Source: Apostichopus japonicus
Taxonomy: Eukaryota > Echinodermata > Holothuroidea > Aspidochirotida > Stichopodidae
DNA: 64,000 bases
Assembly: GCF_037975245.1 (NCBI RefSeq)
Contig: NC_092563.1
Location: 9,420,001 to 9,484,000, forward strand
Direction: 5' to 3'
In this document: positions 25,906 through 45,768 of the stretch, piece by piece
Position numbering within the stretch: position 1 is the first letter of the stretch
Layout: each line of letters opens with the position of its first letter
Program-made: the position numbers and the translations under genes
The notes under the pieces: generated by a model
Database searches by the model: none
What the model was told of the DNA's origin: nothing
The model's input: the letters and a program-made list of their open reading frames with translations, nothing else

Positions 25906-27144
25906 AGCCGACTTGTAACGGTTCTTATTAAGTGATCCTGATAATTGACTCAAATTAGAATGTTGATCGCAACCTATAGTTAAAATCACTTACTAATATT
26001 TATATTTCAGGCCGTTCATTTTCTTTCTCGTAAATGCATGATATGGAATCAGTCGGCCTCTTGCAGTTACACTAAAAAAATGCAACGATAACCCTTTTTT
26101 GCGTGTGTTGTCTCAATTTGGTTACCCCTGAATCAGTCATGATTCGTCATTGCATTAAAGCTCCCAGGCACCCAACCTAAGGGATGACATTAATTTATCG
26201 CGAAAAGAATACAGACGATGCAGAAAAAAAATATATAAATATTATATCCCTATGTATACTCCCAAGGCTTTTACAAAACATCATAACAAGGAAATGTTAT
26301 ATTCCATGCATCCTTGATATTTTGTAACCTCAAACGATGAGGCTGCTGCTGTTGCTGCCTAGGTTGCATGTAAGAGATTAATCACAACCTCCTCCCCGAG
26401 TTTCACACTTCTAGCCAAGATGGAGGCCTTTTGGGATGATTTTGAATATCTTAGCACAGCACACTGAGTTTGCGTTAGATTTTATGTTGCCTGTTGCATT
26501 GCGACTAGGTGGAAATATATGTGTGTTCAGATCAAAAGCGTCTAGAAAGCTTTAAATTGCATCCTCGCTGCATTTATGGTGTTCTTCGAATCATGGAGTT
26601 GTTATTCGAATGTCGTGGCGTATAGTGCAAAGATGTAGCGCGGAGATGTACGGTTCCCATGGCAACAGTCCATCAGACTGCCTACGCGAAGAGACCGTAA
26701 CTTTCTCGATGTGACAGCTGCTTAATTCGTCCGGATAAAATGCACCTTACCGTCGACAGGGTGGATTAACCTCACGAGATACAGGGGCTGGATTTGTCTA
26801 TCCTTTGTCACGCGAATCTTAATAAGGGGAAGTGAACAGAATGTGCCCAGTTTTAATTAGAACTCTTGTATAAAACAATTGCTGATTTCGAAAATATTTT
26901 ATCCTTACTCTAATCTATTAAATTCTATTATCATCATGCCCATCTGGTCCGTGCTAATCCTAGCGACACATAGGCATGTAAAGAGAAACAAGGCTGGATG
27001 ATAAAATACAACTGCTTATGCTCGAATAAATTATCTGTGAATAAAATCAGGATATTCAAGTAAGGAATTGCTTCTAAGAGCAAAGGCAACTATATAGAGC
27101 CATATTATACACAGCCTTTATATACATGTGCAGTTTCATGAATT
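25906..27144. other. Intergenic DNA, no gene seen
   Basis: A somewhat GC-richer patch at 26580-26830 has no convincing splice-bounded frame. Confidence 0.5.
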
Positions 27145-27785
27145 TTGTCGAATATGCAAAGTTTTAAATTGTACATGTTCACAGACCTGCAGTGTGTTAT
27201 TAAATTGTACATGTTCACAGTTTTGTGTGTTATTAAATTGTACATGCTCATAGTTCTGTGTGTTATTATATTGTGTTCACAGTTCTGTATGTTATTACAT
27301 GTTGTTACATGTTCACAGTTCTGTGTGTTATTAAATTGTACATGTTCACAGTGTTGTGTGTTATTAAATTGTACATGTTCACAGCTCTGTGTGTTATTAA
27401 ATTGTACATGTTCATAGTTCTGTGTGTTATTATATTGTGTTCATGTATGTTATTACATGTTGTTACATGTTCACAGTTGTGTGTGTTATTAAATTGTACA
27501 TGCTCATAGTTCTGTGTGTTATTATATTGTGTTCACAGTTCTGTATGTTATTACATGTTGTTACATGTTCACAATTCTGTGTGTTATTAAATTGTACATG
27601 TTCACAGTTCTGTGTGTTATTATATTGTGTTCACAGTTCTGTATGTTATTACATGTTACATGTTCACAGTTCTGTGTGTTATTAAATTGTACATGTTTAC
27701 AGTTCTGTGTGTTATTAATTTGTACATGTTCACAGTGTTGTGTATTATTAAATTTTAAATGTTCACAGTTCTGTGTGTTATGAAT
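27145..27785 (+). repeat. 33-bp minisatellite
   Basis: About 20 copies built on GTTCTGTGTGTTATTAAATT plus GTACATGTTCACA. A variant type has GTATGTTATTACATGTTGTT. Open frames of 80-90 codons across it are artefacts of a 33-bp period lacking stops in one frame. Confidence 0.95.
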
Positions 27786-27789
27786 GATA

Positions 27790-28102
27790 AAGTGTTCACC
27801 ACTGACTCATCGTCTCATAATCGACGATTGTATCGATTGCGTAATTCGATGCTTTACGTCACTCTGTATATACAGCCGTTCCCCATCGTTCTATAAAGCA
27901 CTCTCACTATACAGTTGCATAAACATTCGCAAGTAGGCTATACGTTCTCACTGCATGTTACATACACTTTGCGATTTAATATTTTTATTCATATTTTTGT
28001 GTTCTGTATCGATGATCTCACTATTATGTTTAATCTTATATCTTTGTACTGTTGAATTGATATGAATGATTGGGCAAGAAATGAAATAAAATTGAAATTG
28101 AA
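27790..28102 (+). mobile_element. Possible non-LTR retroelement 3' end
   Basis: The stretch ends AATGAAATAAAATTGAAATTGAA, the kind of A-rich tail seen at LINE 3' ends. It is preceded by AT-rich UTR-like sequence. No reverse transcriptase frame remains, so this is a weak call. Confidence 0.25.
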
Positions 28103-29592
<1,490 letters not shown>

Positions 29593-29654
29593 AGGCTCTG
29601 CGCCTGTGGTGGCGCCACCAGATAAATCAGCCCAACCTCTTATCTCAAGTCTGA

Positions 29655-29848
29655 TTAAAAGCAAAAGCCCGTAAGAAGTAACGGACGGATTGCGTTGAAT
29701 TTCTTGACAAAGGTGTCTGGCAGGTCTTTAGACTTACAAATTGCTTTAAGCGTTGTGTTGTTTATTTCAATGCGATGAGGCACAGTAAGGAATAACCTAC
29801 GTATAGATTCAAGCACACGCATAATCCGATAAGTAGATTTTTTGTTTG

Positions 29849-29852
<4 letters not shown>
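29655..29852 (-). pseudogene. Orphan open frame, possible gene fragment
   Basis: A minus-strand frame of about 66 codons ends in TAA. It contains IRRLFLTVPHRIEINNTTLK and DLPDTFVKKFNAIRPLL, with balanced charge and low Ile/Tyr bias. Its upstream side is a (TA)n tract in frame, followed by another 26 open codons to 29996. The microsatellite may have expanded inside a coding fragment. I do not recognise the family. Confidence 0.2.

Positions 29853-29919
<67 letters not shown>
29853..29919. repeat. (TA)n microsatellite
   Basis: Alternating AT with one AATATA interruption. Confidence 0.95.
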
Positions 29920-30842
29920 GACACATCTGTATAGAATGCATGTTGCCCTATTGTAACGAAGGTTCGATGTCTTCTACTAATGTCAAAACTCTCCATATGT
30001 TATCTTTTCCTAAATATTGTTTAGAAAAGTTGCTGAAACATTGTATACTTGAACGTGAGCTTTACTGCCATGAGCCATATAACTAACAGGCTAAGTTGTG
30101 AAAGAAAAACCAACTAATCATATATACCAAAGGTTATATACATCTCTACGCACTGAGCACCGAGAGATTCATAACACGTGCTTGAATATTTTATAAACGT
30201 AATGGTACATTTCAATTTAATCAAAATGAGGTGTGAGTTCTTTAGGCAAGTTTTATAAATAATTTAACGCCTTGTTTTTTTAATACTGAATAAGTAAAGG
30301 AAAACATTAATAATTATTTCAGGAGGCAAGAAACGTTACCGTAAGGTATTATAGAGCTGAAGTAATAACATGTTCCTAAAGCTCGCTTGGTATTTCCGCC
30401 TTAGAATTATTACTGTCATTCTTCATATTGCATGCAGATTTCTCTGACCAAGAGATGCTTTCAGAAGCAGATTCGACAAGCAATTGTCTGAAGGTCGTTC
30501 GAAAGGATTAGAAATTCTAATAGAGGGATTGAGCTATGCAGAGAGGAAGCAATACAGCAGATCAAACAGAAAACAATTATGAAAACAAGATTTTAGGGGA
30601 GACACTAAAAAACTAAAAGAAATATTTTATACAAACAAATACAAAAGGAAAGTTATTATTATTATCTTTATTATTATTATTGTTATTGTTATTATTATTA
30701 TTGTTGTTATTAATATTATTAGTATTGTTATTATTATAATTAGTAGTAAAATTATTAGTTCATCCTCACTGTTTTTAATGTCAATTGTCAATTCCGTGTA
30801 CGCAAAAAAATATAAACCGTAACCAAGTCATAATTTGATTTG

Positions 30843-30843
<1 letters not shown>
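29920..30843. other. Intergenic DNA with (ATT)n
   Basis: Imperfect ATT repeats at 30653-30760. No gene was seen. Confidence 0.6.

Positions 30844-30930
<87 letters not shown>
30844..30930. repeat. (TA)n microsatellite
   Basis: Uninterrupted alternating AT. Confidence 0.95.
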
Positions 30931-30935
<5 letters not shown>

Positions 30936-32820
30936 AAATATAGGTCGCTAGTAAATCCGCTTTCAAGCAGAGGACAATTAGTCAATCAGAAAAAAAATTT
31001 GAAAGGACGGATCTTAATGAGATGAATCTTTTCTGATTGAGATGGCGTTCCAAGTATTCGCGTTATGCATTTTAAAAACAGCGTGTGATCACTATAATCT
31101 GATACTTTCACTGTATATTGGTTCAAGTCATTATTGTTCAAACAAATGGAATGAACCGAGGTTTATAAGAAGAACAACTAAGGTAAAGCTCTATGTTACG
31201 CTATGTAGCCTAAAGTTTCATTTTACAACAAAAGATCAAATAAACTTTTGTTTCCCTTTTCTTGGTTTTAAAGCAAATTTAACGTTACTTTTATGAAAGA
31301 AAAAACCTTTCTGTGAATACTTGTCCTAACTCTCTTCCCGTACATTCCAAATGTACCGGTACCCAAATTGAATATAACCTCCCTTTCACCCCCCCCCCTC
31401 CCCACTACCACCCTCTCAAAAATAAGAAGAAATGCAAATCATTTTCAAATCGTTTTTGAGAGCATAAATATAGCCAGCTATTATTATGAAAGAAGATTCT
31501 ATTTTAAGAAAAAAGGGATCTCTGTAATGGACAACATTAGGTTTTGGCCTCTGAGATGTGCGCAATACGGTTAGATTTTCAGATGGCACAATGACATGCT
31601 CAGTCTATTAAACTATTGCCTATTAAAGTCAACGGTTTGACCAACCGACTCGTTATCTCTCTTTGTCGGTTTGTCTTCGAAGTTGCGCAGTCTTCGTCAT
31701 GGCTGAAGTATTTTTAGTTTAGAAGCATAGAGCATAGCATAGAAGCATAGCATAGAACATAGAACATAGAATATAAGCATAGAGTACAATATAGAAGCAT
31801 TAGAGATAAACAGTCCTTCCTGCAAAGTAGTTCGATATAAATCACTAAATTAGCGATTATTTTTAATACATGCGAACAGGTAATAAGATAGTAACACTAT
31901 AATGTCAGCAGTTTTCATGACAAAAAAATATGTTGATATCTTGTCTATCATTTTTGAGATAATATTTTGCGAACCTTAGGTTGTCAGCTTATCACTTTTA
32001 AATTTAAACTATAAACTCTAAATCCCAATTTCAAACCCAATAATATTACCTTTTCATGTCCATAAAGATGAGAATAAAGATTCATCTTATGAAGTTTGTA
32101 TCCTAGACATTTAGGCATATAACAATCTAACATATACAAATATAGAATGTTTGAACGTATTCGAAAACAGCAGACATGCAGAAACACCTTTTTTGAGGGT
32201 ATTTCCCACCGTTATAGTGTAAACAAATTAATCATATTTAGAATTCTATTCAAGTCGACAACTTATAAGGGAACGTCGATATCAAATAATTTTACATAAT
32301 TACCCAACTGATTGCTATACAAACATTTTTTTAACGTTTTTCAAAGACTTCATTTTCTTTCCTTTTTTGAGGCCCCAGTCATCACCTAACATATATCTTC
32401 TTGCAACACCACAAAGTGAGATATACCACTATACATAAGTCTAGCCAGATCGTATCGCGGTAAATAAATGTGTTCTAGTTGCGATGTTTATCAGAGTCAA
32501 GCCATTCCTAAAAGCTTTTAGTCCTTAAAAAAGGCCAAAATGTTATTTGTAGAAATAAACCTGTCAGGATTTCTAAAAGCCTTCATTTATCTTGGTTTAA
32601 ATACTTCCTTAAAGCTATCGACAAAATCAGAGAGGTAAAATGCTTACATTTACTTTTCAATGATTACAACAACCAAAAATACTACAAAGCTTTCAGTAGG
32701 TAAACCGAACAACAATTTTCTAACCTGTTTGGAATCGAATCGCGTCTCACAGATGACATATTTAAGCTGATGTTTTGAGCGAGTGCCCCAAGCCCGCGGT
32801 TTGTAGATTACCAACCGATC
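30931..32820. other. AT-rich intergenic DNA
   Basis: It holds a short AGCATAGA/GAACATA repeat at 31722-31800. A minus-strand stretch at 32734-32830 could be read as an exon ending at donor GTTAGA, but there is no family match. No gene is supported. Confidence 0.45.
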
Positions 32821-32824
32821 AAAC

Positions 32825-33010
32825 AGGCCCAAACTGTAACACGAACCAAAGAGCTAGGCCTACGTCCACATTAGGCACGGATTTAGTCTTGATCTTTGTA
32901 GACCATTTAAAACAGGCACAGACTGTAACACGAACCAAATAGCTAGGCATACGTCCACTTTAGGCACATTATTAGTCTTGATCTTTTGTATAGAGTAGAC
33001 CATTTAAAAC
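32825..33010 (+). repeat. Tandem duplication, about 89 bp
   Basis: CTGTAACACGAACCAA, AGCTAGGC, TACGTCCAC, TTAGTCTTGATCTTT and GACCATTTAAAAC occur twice in order, offset by about 89 bp, with several substitutions. Confidence 0.85.
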
Positions 33011-33021
33011 CACTGCTATCA

Positions 33022-33133
33022 GTCGATGTGGTATTTTTCTTTAACACTTTTTAATTTTTGAGCAATGGACCTTCAATCAGCTGAGGTTTATCAATGAAAG
33101 TGACTGAACTACATAGTCTAATACCACATCGAC
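33022..33133. other. Perfect 14-bp inverted repeat
   Basis: GTCGATGTGGTATT at 33022-33035 and AATACCACATCGAC at 33120-33133 are exact complements 84 bp apart. They may be the ends of a very small inverted-repeat element or a chance hairpin. Confidence 0.75.
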
Positions 33134-35742
33134 CATTACGTCTGTTCCTCAGATGCAACACTAAGCACAATGGGAAACATATGCTTTTGAACAGTTAACT
33201 GATTTACAATGTGTGAGAAGTTTTCACGTGCAGAATGTGTTGAGTGGCATCCAAGTTGATAGAACATGTTTTAGTTGAGTTTTTAGAATTTAAGGGGGGG
33301 AGGGGGGGGGTGGGGTTGGCATGGACGATTACATGTGTCTTGTTGAGTATAGTTACTTTCGACTTCACAAGATTATTTATACAGAAGATGATTTCTCAAA
33401 TAAATATCATTATATATCCGATATTTTCTGAACAAGCTTACAGCAATGTTAAATTTGGTTCATATATTAGCTTTCTTCATATCGAGGACGACTGTTTGAA
33501 CTTTAAGCTGCTGTTTTGCCGAAGAGAGACATTGCTAGTAATCATCGATCGCAATTCTTTATAAAAAAGGTGATCTTGTTATAGATTACTGGACAATTTT
33601 CTTTAACCCTCAGGGTGATTTGATGGAAGCATTTCTACACAAATATGCATATGTGCGTGATATCGCATTTGCGTTACTCTTGTTTGGAAAGAAATCGTAC
33701 GCGTGGACAAATAAGCGGAATTTACAAATAGAGGGAGCGCTCCTCATCCAGGAAATGACGTGAAATTATGCAGTTAGAGGCATATTGGATGGGTCTATAA
33801 TTAGGTCTACATGCAAGCTTGTGTTATTAACTACATTTATTTATGAAATTATGAGTGTTGTAGAATTGCAACCTGAAACGATATCAATGTGTTTTAACGG
33901 TCTACGACATGTCCTACTTTATTTCGTACCTGATGTCATCATTTTATACGAAACCGCAATTTAGCTATAAGTTATAGACATTTCTTGTCCAGCATTATAT
34001 TGGTTTCTTAACCGTTCAATAGTTGATTGAGACGTAACGATACATGTAACAGAGGCGCGTGCTTGCCTTTAATATATATATCATTGGATACCTCTAAACA
34101 GAACTAACCAAAGATCTCACAAAATTATCTGATAAGCATACCACATAATTAATCTATTCTACAATACAGTATCCTTCTCATTGTTCCTAGAAATGAATAG
34201 CCTCTAAATCCATCGAAACTGTAGCCGATGCCCCACATCTTTACGTGGGCGAACCATCTTAGATGTTGAATTAGCCTATGCCCATGTTGTCTGAAGGTAA
34301 TGGTTAGTGATGCGTTGGCATATTATTGAAGTCGTAATTAATGAATAAATTAAACACGTTGTAACATATCTGGATAAGGGAGTTAGTTACAAATCATGGT
34401 ATTGGACTTCTTTATAATGTTAACATACATCTGCTTTAGAGTAGTGTCTTCAAACTATATAATCTATATTAACAGTTAAGAGAATGCGATAGCTTTTTAA
34501 AGAACACCTGGCGAGCTACATTGACATTTACTGAAATAATTAGATAATATATTTATAACTACCCATACAGTGTCAATAGTTGTATGATGATAGTCAGTTC
34601 AGTATGTAGTAGCTGGTGGCATATCTACGGGAGGGGGGTTGGGGGTTGGGGAAGTCCTACAAGTATACTGCTGCCCCACCCCCCCCCCCCCCACACACAC
34701 AATAAAATACGGTACGGTAAGTGTTTTTTTTAGAAATAAGATTCAAGCAGTATTCGTTCTATGCCCCACCCAAGCAATATATTGGACAGCCTTAAAAGAG
34801 GCGTCTAGCTACGCTTCTGGTAGCAGTCCTTTAAGTGTTCTAGAGACGCTTATTTTCATGATTCAAGGTTTTCTACTGAATGATTATAGAGTTTTTCAGA
34901 AGAGGTTCTTGCCATTTATATACAGATAGTGTCAAACTCTCAAAAAGGTCCCAATCAATAAAATGATTATGTAACGAATTGCATGATGAACGTACGAGAT
35001 CGACAATGAGGTATTCGGTAATAGCTCCATAACAGTAACACATCGTTAGAAAACAAAGTACTAGGTCGAATACAAGCGCTACATTTGCGGAAGTGACATT
35101 CTTGTCTTGGAATGTGCTTAGATATAGAGGCAGGTTATATGAACTAGTGCCTACTTTTAAATAGAATGTAACACAATTAATATAAACACATGCAAAATTG
35201 TCTCATTTCGGAGTTTAGAGTATAGTATATGGAACAATTACAGACTGGCTGTGTGTGTCAGTGTACTTCTCTGCCATACTTGGAACATTGTGGTTTACAT
35301 GCAGCAGAATAGAACATGCATGCTTCCTCTCTAATGTCTCCCGTTTACTGAATGTACTGATCTGAATATCAGTAGCTTATGTGTCAGCCATTTGTTGGCC
35401 ACACTCCAGGTATTGTTCACAAGACTATGATAAGGATTAATGTTCACAAGACTATGATAACGCAACTAAACTTAGCTTTGAATAATTTGGTAGCTTCGAG
35501 AGATTCGTATATCTGAGTTATTTTTAATTCAAGTCAGCAATTAACGTACAAACTTAAACAAAAACATAAAAGAATATAGTTTATTATCTTATACACCATT
35601 ATGCAAAGCTGCAACATATCCAGGTCGGACTTTCAGAACATGACGTCATAGTATATTTATGACCTCATTAAATGTGCGCAGCTCTATCCTTGAGAATCAT
35701 TAAAATAACGGAAATCAAAATCTGAAAGATCGGGAGAGATTT
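33134..35742. other. Intergenic DNA, no gene seen
   Basis: Poly-G and poly-C runs at 33293-33312, 34630-34650 and 34678-34692 with a short (CA)n. Frames at 33244-33564 and 34639-34929 pass through these runs and look non-coding. Confidence 0.5.
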
Positions 35743-35895
35743 CATGTTAACATTATGCCATGGACACTATGACATGTGTCACAGCGCCCTATATTTGAGA
35801 ACACTCTCTCTGTCTACCATGTTAACATTATGCCATGGACACTATGACATGTGTCACAGCGCCCTATATTTGAGAACCCTCTCTCTGTCTACCAT
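35743..35895 (+). repeat. 75-bp tandem duplication
   Basis: Two adjacent copies starting CATGTTAACATTATGCCATGG and ending CTCTCTGTCTAC. They are identical apart from about one base. Confidence 0.95.
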
Positions 35896-36911
35896 GTGGA
35901 AAATGAGATAGAAAAACGAAAAACATATGAACAGAAATCTCTTTCAGGCGAAAGCATTCTTACAGTTATGTCAAGATTTTGGAATGATTCCTTTAGACTG
36001 TTCCAGAGGCTTAGTGGCTTACTTCATTTCATCTTCAAGAAACAGTGAAAGAAGATAAGGGTTCAGTTCTTTAGCTTCCAAGGCATAAACTGAACTATTT
36101 ACTTTTTCCTGAAAAGTTGACATACAGACTCTCACGAACGTTATTTAAAGCAAATTCACAAGAGGTTCTTAATCAAGAGATATATTGCATAATCTAAAGA
36201 TGATATGCACTCTTGCAAAATTGTTAGCATGAAAAGTAGTACGAAGTCGTCAACTTTTAACGAATCTGTCAATTCACATTAAGAAAGGAAATACATAATT
36301 AGCTATTGCCTAGACTTCTTTTAAAGCATTATTTTGAATTCATCGTGGACTAAATTTCCCATGATCCCCCAAACCTCATAAAAATAAAGTACTTTAGCTT
36401 TCGAAATTCAAATTTCATGTACAACAATGGGGAAGGAGTCGGGAATTTTGAAAATTTCTGAAGTTTCTTTGATAAATTGTCCGAACAATGAATACTTAGT
36501 CGCTAATTAACATCCATTTTACTGCTGATATTGCTTATAGAAGCATAATGATTGCAATTATTACGCAATGAAGACATTATACTTATGAATTGTATACTCA
36601 TTTTTGCATTTCAAGCATTTGTAAGATGTTACCAATATACATATTTACATTTTTGACGAAACTATATATATGGTAAAATATCCTTGGCAGTAATTCACGA
36701 AAAATGGCGCTACTTCGGGGCCTGTTACAACACAGTCTATTAACAAACAATGAAATGTGTCCGGAATCGACTTGGATATTCTTAAATGAGTTAAAAAACT
36801 ATCCTTGGTTTTAATGTGAAAGTAGTAAGTACAATAAAAACGTTCTTGAGAAAAAAAACTTGGGAATGTTTTGTTCATTCTGGACACAAACAAATACCAG
36901 TCTAGCAGATA
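35896..36911. other. Intergenic DNA, no gene seen
   Basis: AT-rich with short frames only. Confidence 0.5.
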
Positions 36912-37073
36912 TATGTATATCTTACCGGTTTCGAACCTCTGGGTATGCAATCAGCGTCCATAGCCTAGTGGTTAGGGTGTCCGCATATAAAGCGGGGGGG
37001 GGGGGTTCGAATCCAGGTGAGCGCTGGAAGTTTTTTCACTGTTCTGGATTTTTCAACTTACTACGATTTCGAT
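36912..37073 (+). repeat. Diverged copy of the satellite-related repeat
   Basis: It matches the array unit from CTTACCGGTTTCGAACCTCTGG to the AT-rich 3' side. The tRNA-like part (36954-37025) has perfect A and B boxes, but its loop is ATATAAA, not GTACAGA, and a G-run has replaced the variable region. A T6 run follows. Its 3' edge becomes (TA)n. Confidence 0.85.
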
Positions 37074-37123
<50 letters not shown>

Positions 37124-37149
37124 TGTATATAAATATATATATATATATA

Positions 37150-37182
<33 letters not shown>
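37074..37182. repeat. (TA)n microsatellite
   Basis: Alternating AT with a few AAATATGTATATAAA interruptions. Confidence 0.9.
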
Positions 37183-37348
37183 GGTATTGATACCCATATA
37201 AACATACGAAAACTCATATTTTGAAATGCACCATACTCTTATAACGCAGGCACAAAAGACGTTATTTTGATAGACTGATGCTTTGGACATGATGTTTGTC
37301 AATTTCATTCGGACATTCGGACACTTGCCAGCATACTTCAAGTCTGGT

Positions 37349-37585
37349 TTACTCTCCATTGCTATGCAAATATGAACTTTCCGGTAGTGCGTCATAATAG
37401 GTCCCAGTGTACCCAGTCAGAAGAGACAGTTTGCTGCCCCTCACAAAACGGTAAAATACTTCTATGATTGTAAAACAAATTGACGCTTTTTGCTCACGGA
37501 GATTTGAATCATCCCCTAGCCACCTTTGTTGCACTTTTCGATAGCTTGCTCGGTCAATCAGTGCAGGTCGCCGTAACCAGGCTGG
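37349..37585 (-). other. Orphan open frame, 78 codons
   Basis: The minus-strand frame is open from a stop at 37586-37588 to TAA at 37349. It includes PAWLRRPALIDRASYRKVQQ, then RWLGDDSNLREQKA. Composition is coding-like, but there is no start codon, no clear acceptor and no recognised domain. It may be a retroelement remnant or chance. Confidence 0.2.
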
Positions 37586-38734
37586 TCAGTCTCGAAAATG
37601 AAATACCCCCTCCCCTCTCCCGATAAACGTTGCCGGGATTTGCTAGACATTTTCTGGTAAAATACCCCTAATCGTTGCTATATATGACTGAAATAATAAT
37701 GATTACCCTCACGTGAAAGCAAACGCAAACCGCTTGGTGCAACAAGCCGTCTGCATCTGAATTCTTACTATAGTCGTTATGGTTATTTGAGATAATTTTC
37801 CCAAGGTCACTTAATTAATTCAGAACAAGTTTTGCTAACAAGCTTGTTTACGTTAGATCATTAGGTTGATGATATTTGTTGGTCGTAATTCCAGATCTCA
37901 CAAGAAGCTAAAAGCAGCTACATCCGATTACATAACTGTTACCTGGTCAAATTCAAAATAAAGCATCCCAACCACTTAAAGTTCATATCTTCTCAGTGTG
38001 AACGACAACGATAATAACTGCCAAACGCAGTGGGACTAGGGACAGTTGAAGCAAGGTACTATTGATACCTCTGTAAAAAGTATACGCCTCAATATGGAAT
38101 CGCTATGTTATATAACTTCATAAAACATATCTATGAACCTCGGGTAGAACGGCTCAGGTTACATTCAATCACAGCAAACAACAACTATTCATATACCTAA
38201 TTGAAAAACCATTTTAAAGATAATATGTGCGACAAAGAACGAATTCATATAAAGGTAAAAAAAAGAAAAAAAAACACATCAGCCATCGGTGTGACATTAA
38301 CTAGAGATATTTTCACACGACAGCTGTCCGCGAGTACTATCATATTCACTAACCAGGAAACTTAATATTATCCAAGTTACTTATGTTGCACGCATCGATG
38401 CTTATTTTGATCAGATCCAATTTCCATTACACTCTCAAAGGTGACGAAAACACGGTACGTGAGTTTGTTTGTGACGCACAGCGTAGGAATTGAAAGTTTC
38501 ATATTTTTACATAAATAGCCATCTGTGCATATCCCTCCTTTACTTTTAATAATTGACCAGAGTTTGATATGCATATCGCTGTTATCGTATGACATCGTGT
38601 CGAAGTATTTATATAGGCTATCAAAATGTAAGAATATATAATATCAGCTTCATTTTTTTTTTTCATTATAAACTATCATACGATGATGCATGGATAAGTA
38701 GTTCATCGTTAAAACATAGGGATAGCTCTATAGC
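37586..38734. other. Intergenic DNA, no gene seen
   Basis: Nothing recognisable beyond A-runs near 38265. Confidence 0.5.
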
Positions 38735-39058
38735 ATAGTATTGGATGTTATGGCATGGTATGGGATGGTAAGGTATGTCATGCCATACCATGTCGTGCTA
38801 TGCCATACCACAGCACAGCATACAATACCATAGTACATTATAGTACATCATAATATGGTATGGTACGGTACGGTATGGTACTGTACGGTACGGTATGGTA
38901 CGTTACGGTATGGTATGGTATGGCATGGTACGGTATGATACGGTACGGTATGGTACGGTACGGTATGGTATGGTACTGTATGGTACGGTATTGTACGGTA
39001 TTGTACGATACGGTATGGCACCGTGTGGTACGGTACGGTATGGTATGGTATGGTATGA
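38735..39058 (+). repeat. GGTAY pentanucleotide satellite
   Basis: An array of GGTAC/GGTAT/GGTAA pentamers, mostly TATGG and TACGG, dense from 38859 to 39058. The first 100 bp (38770-38820) contains both GGTAT and its complement ATACC, so the array inverts at its left end. Open frames through it are periodic artefacts. Confidence 0.9.
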
Positions 39059-45644
<6,586 letters not shown>

Positions 45645-45649
45645 TATAT

Positions 45650-45685
<36 letters not shown>

Positions 45686-45698
45686 ATATATATATCTA

Positions 45699-45763
<65 letters not shown>
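45645..45763. repeat. (TA)n microsatellite
   Basis: Alternating AT with ATCTATAT interruptions. Confidence 0.95.

Positions 45764-45768
<5 letters not shown>

Noticed and set aside
32734-32850. tRNA-like structure or exon (CCTGTTTG pairing with CAAACAGG, minus strand)
   Set aside because: No T arm can be formed next to the TTCGATT word, and no protein family fits the frame. The complementarity may be chance.
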